This document shows positions 63,891-64,000 of a stretch of DNA of 64,000 nucleotides, one piece after another. Positions within the stretch are counted from its first letter, which is position 1, and each line of letters opens with the position of its first letter. Made by a program: the position numbers and the translations under genes. The notes beneath the pieces are model-generated. The model was given only the letters and a program-made list of their open reading frames with translations, had not been told where the DNA came from and ran no database searches. This DNA comes from an uncultured Clostridia bacterium (GTDB lineage: Bacteria; Bacillota; Clostridia; Oscillospirales; Oscillospiraceae). The stretch covers positions 1 to 64,000 of the forward strand of contig CAMVTO010000003.1 of the NCBI GenBank assembly GCA_947170435.1, given 5' to 3'.

Positions 63891-64000
63891 CTATGAACGA
63901 CCTTTTCGATAAAATTCCGCGAACTCGTCGAGGTTGGAGCGCCACTTTTCCGGGCGCTCCATGTATTCCTTGGGGTATTTCGCGTTGAACGCGCGGCGAA
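63891..64000 (-). CDS. C-terminal fragment of an unidentified gene running off the window
   Basis: Minus-strand frame open from the window edge to TAG at 63891, encoding 35 residues (for example AKYPKEYMERPEKWRSNLDE). It ends 3 bp before the flippase ATG, so it belongs to the same operon. Too short to identify. Confidence 0.55.
   Translation of the reverse strand, partial: RRAFNAKYPKEYMERPEKWRSNLDEFAEFYRKGRS

Overview
The window looks like a chromosomal housekeeping segment of a high-GC, spore-forming gut-type clostridium (Firmicutes, Clostridia, probably Oscillospirales). The evidence is the yabP-yabQ-divIC sporulation cluster, RicT/YaaT, YtrA-type GntR regulators, Firmicutes-style promoters with strong Shine-Dalgarno sites, and a GC content that looks near 60 percent by eye. 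I saw no rRNA, tRNA, CRISPR array, prophage or insertion sequence.

Layout. 1-1.7 kb: purine salvage (xpt, and a GMP synthetase that has only the ATP-pyrophosphatase half). 2.9-9.4 kb: a complete F-type ATP synthase operon with three departures from the norm: a delta C-domain fused to alpha, a duplicated N-terminal segment in subunit a, and a presequence-bearing, alanine-rich subunit c. 9.5-12 kb: mntP and a self-regulated YtrA-type ABC operon. 12.1-18.2 kb: one molybdenum operon (modABC, moaA, moaC, a MOSC protein, a MoeA-like protein, a MogA/MoaB protein) read away from a divergent IclR regulator. 19-21 kb: a TSUP permease and nnrD. 21.2-29.5 kb: two amino-acid ABC uptake operons on the minus strand, livJHMGF followed by metQNI.

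29.7-45.3 kb: dusB, an ECF sigma/anti-sigma pair with lspA and rluD, a HAD/RicT/HolB group, queT, ileS, a sodium:alanine symporter and a second GntR-ABC operon. 45.4-52 kb: rpsO, pnp, mnmE, degV and prmA. 51.9-56 kb: dCMP deaminase, thymidine kinase, mutY and two radical-SAM genes. 56-59.7 kb: an MBL hydrolase, a 2-hydroxyacid dehydrogenase, a HutC-type regulator and hpf. 60.1-64 kb: the divIC-yabQ-yabP-yabO-mazG-spoVB-like cluster.

The most interesting signal lies in the leaders of the two amino-acid uptake operons. Each has a consensus promoter, a Shine-Dalgarno site and a short ORF absent from the ORF track. The met leader encodes 28 residues with 9 Met. The liv leader encodes 40 residues with a Leu/Ile/Val-rich core. 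Each ORF is followed by an intrinsic terminator whose 5' arm can pair with the leader-peptide coding region. This is the architecture of ribosome-mediated attenuation, and it assigns methionine and branched-chain amino acids as the likely substrates. The MetQ behind the met attenuator also appears circularly permuted relative to the usual family order. Three copies of a composite hairpin repeat lie downstream of minus-strand gene ends, one of them inside the met operon.
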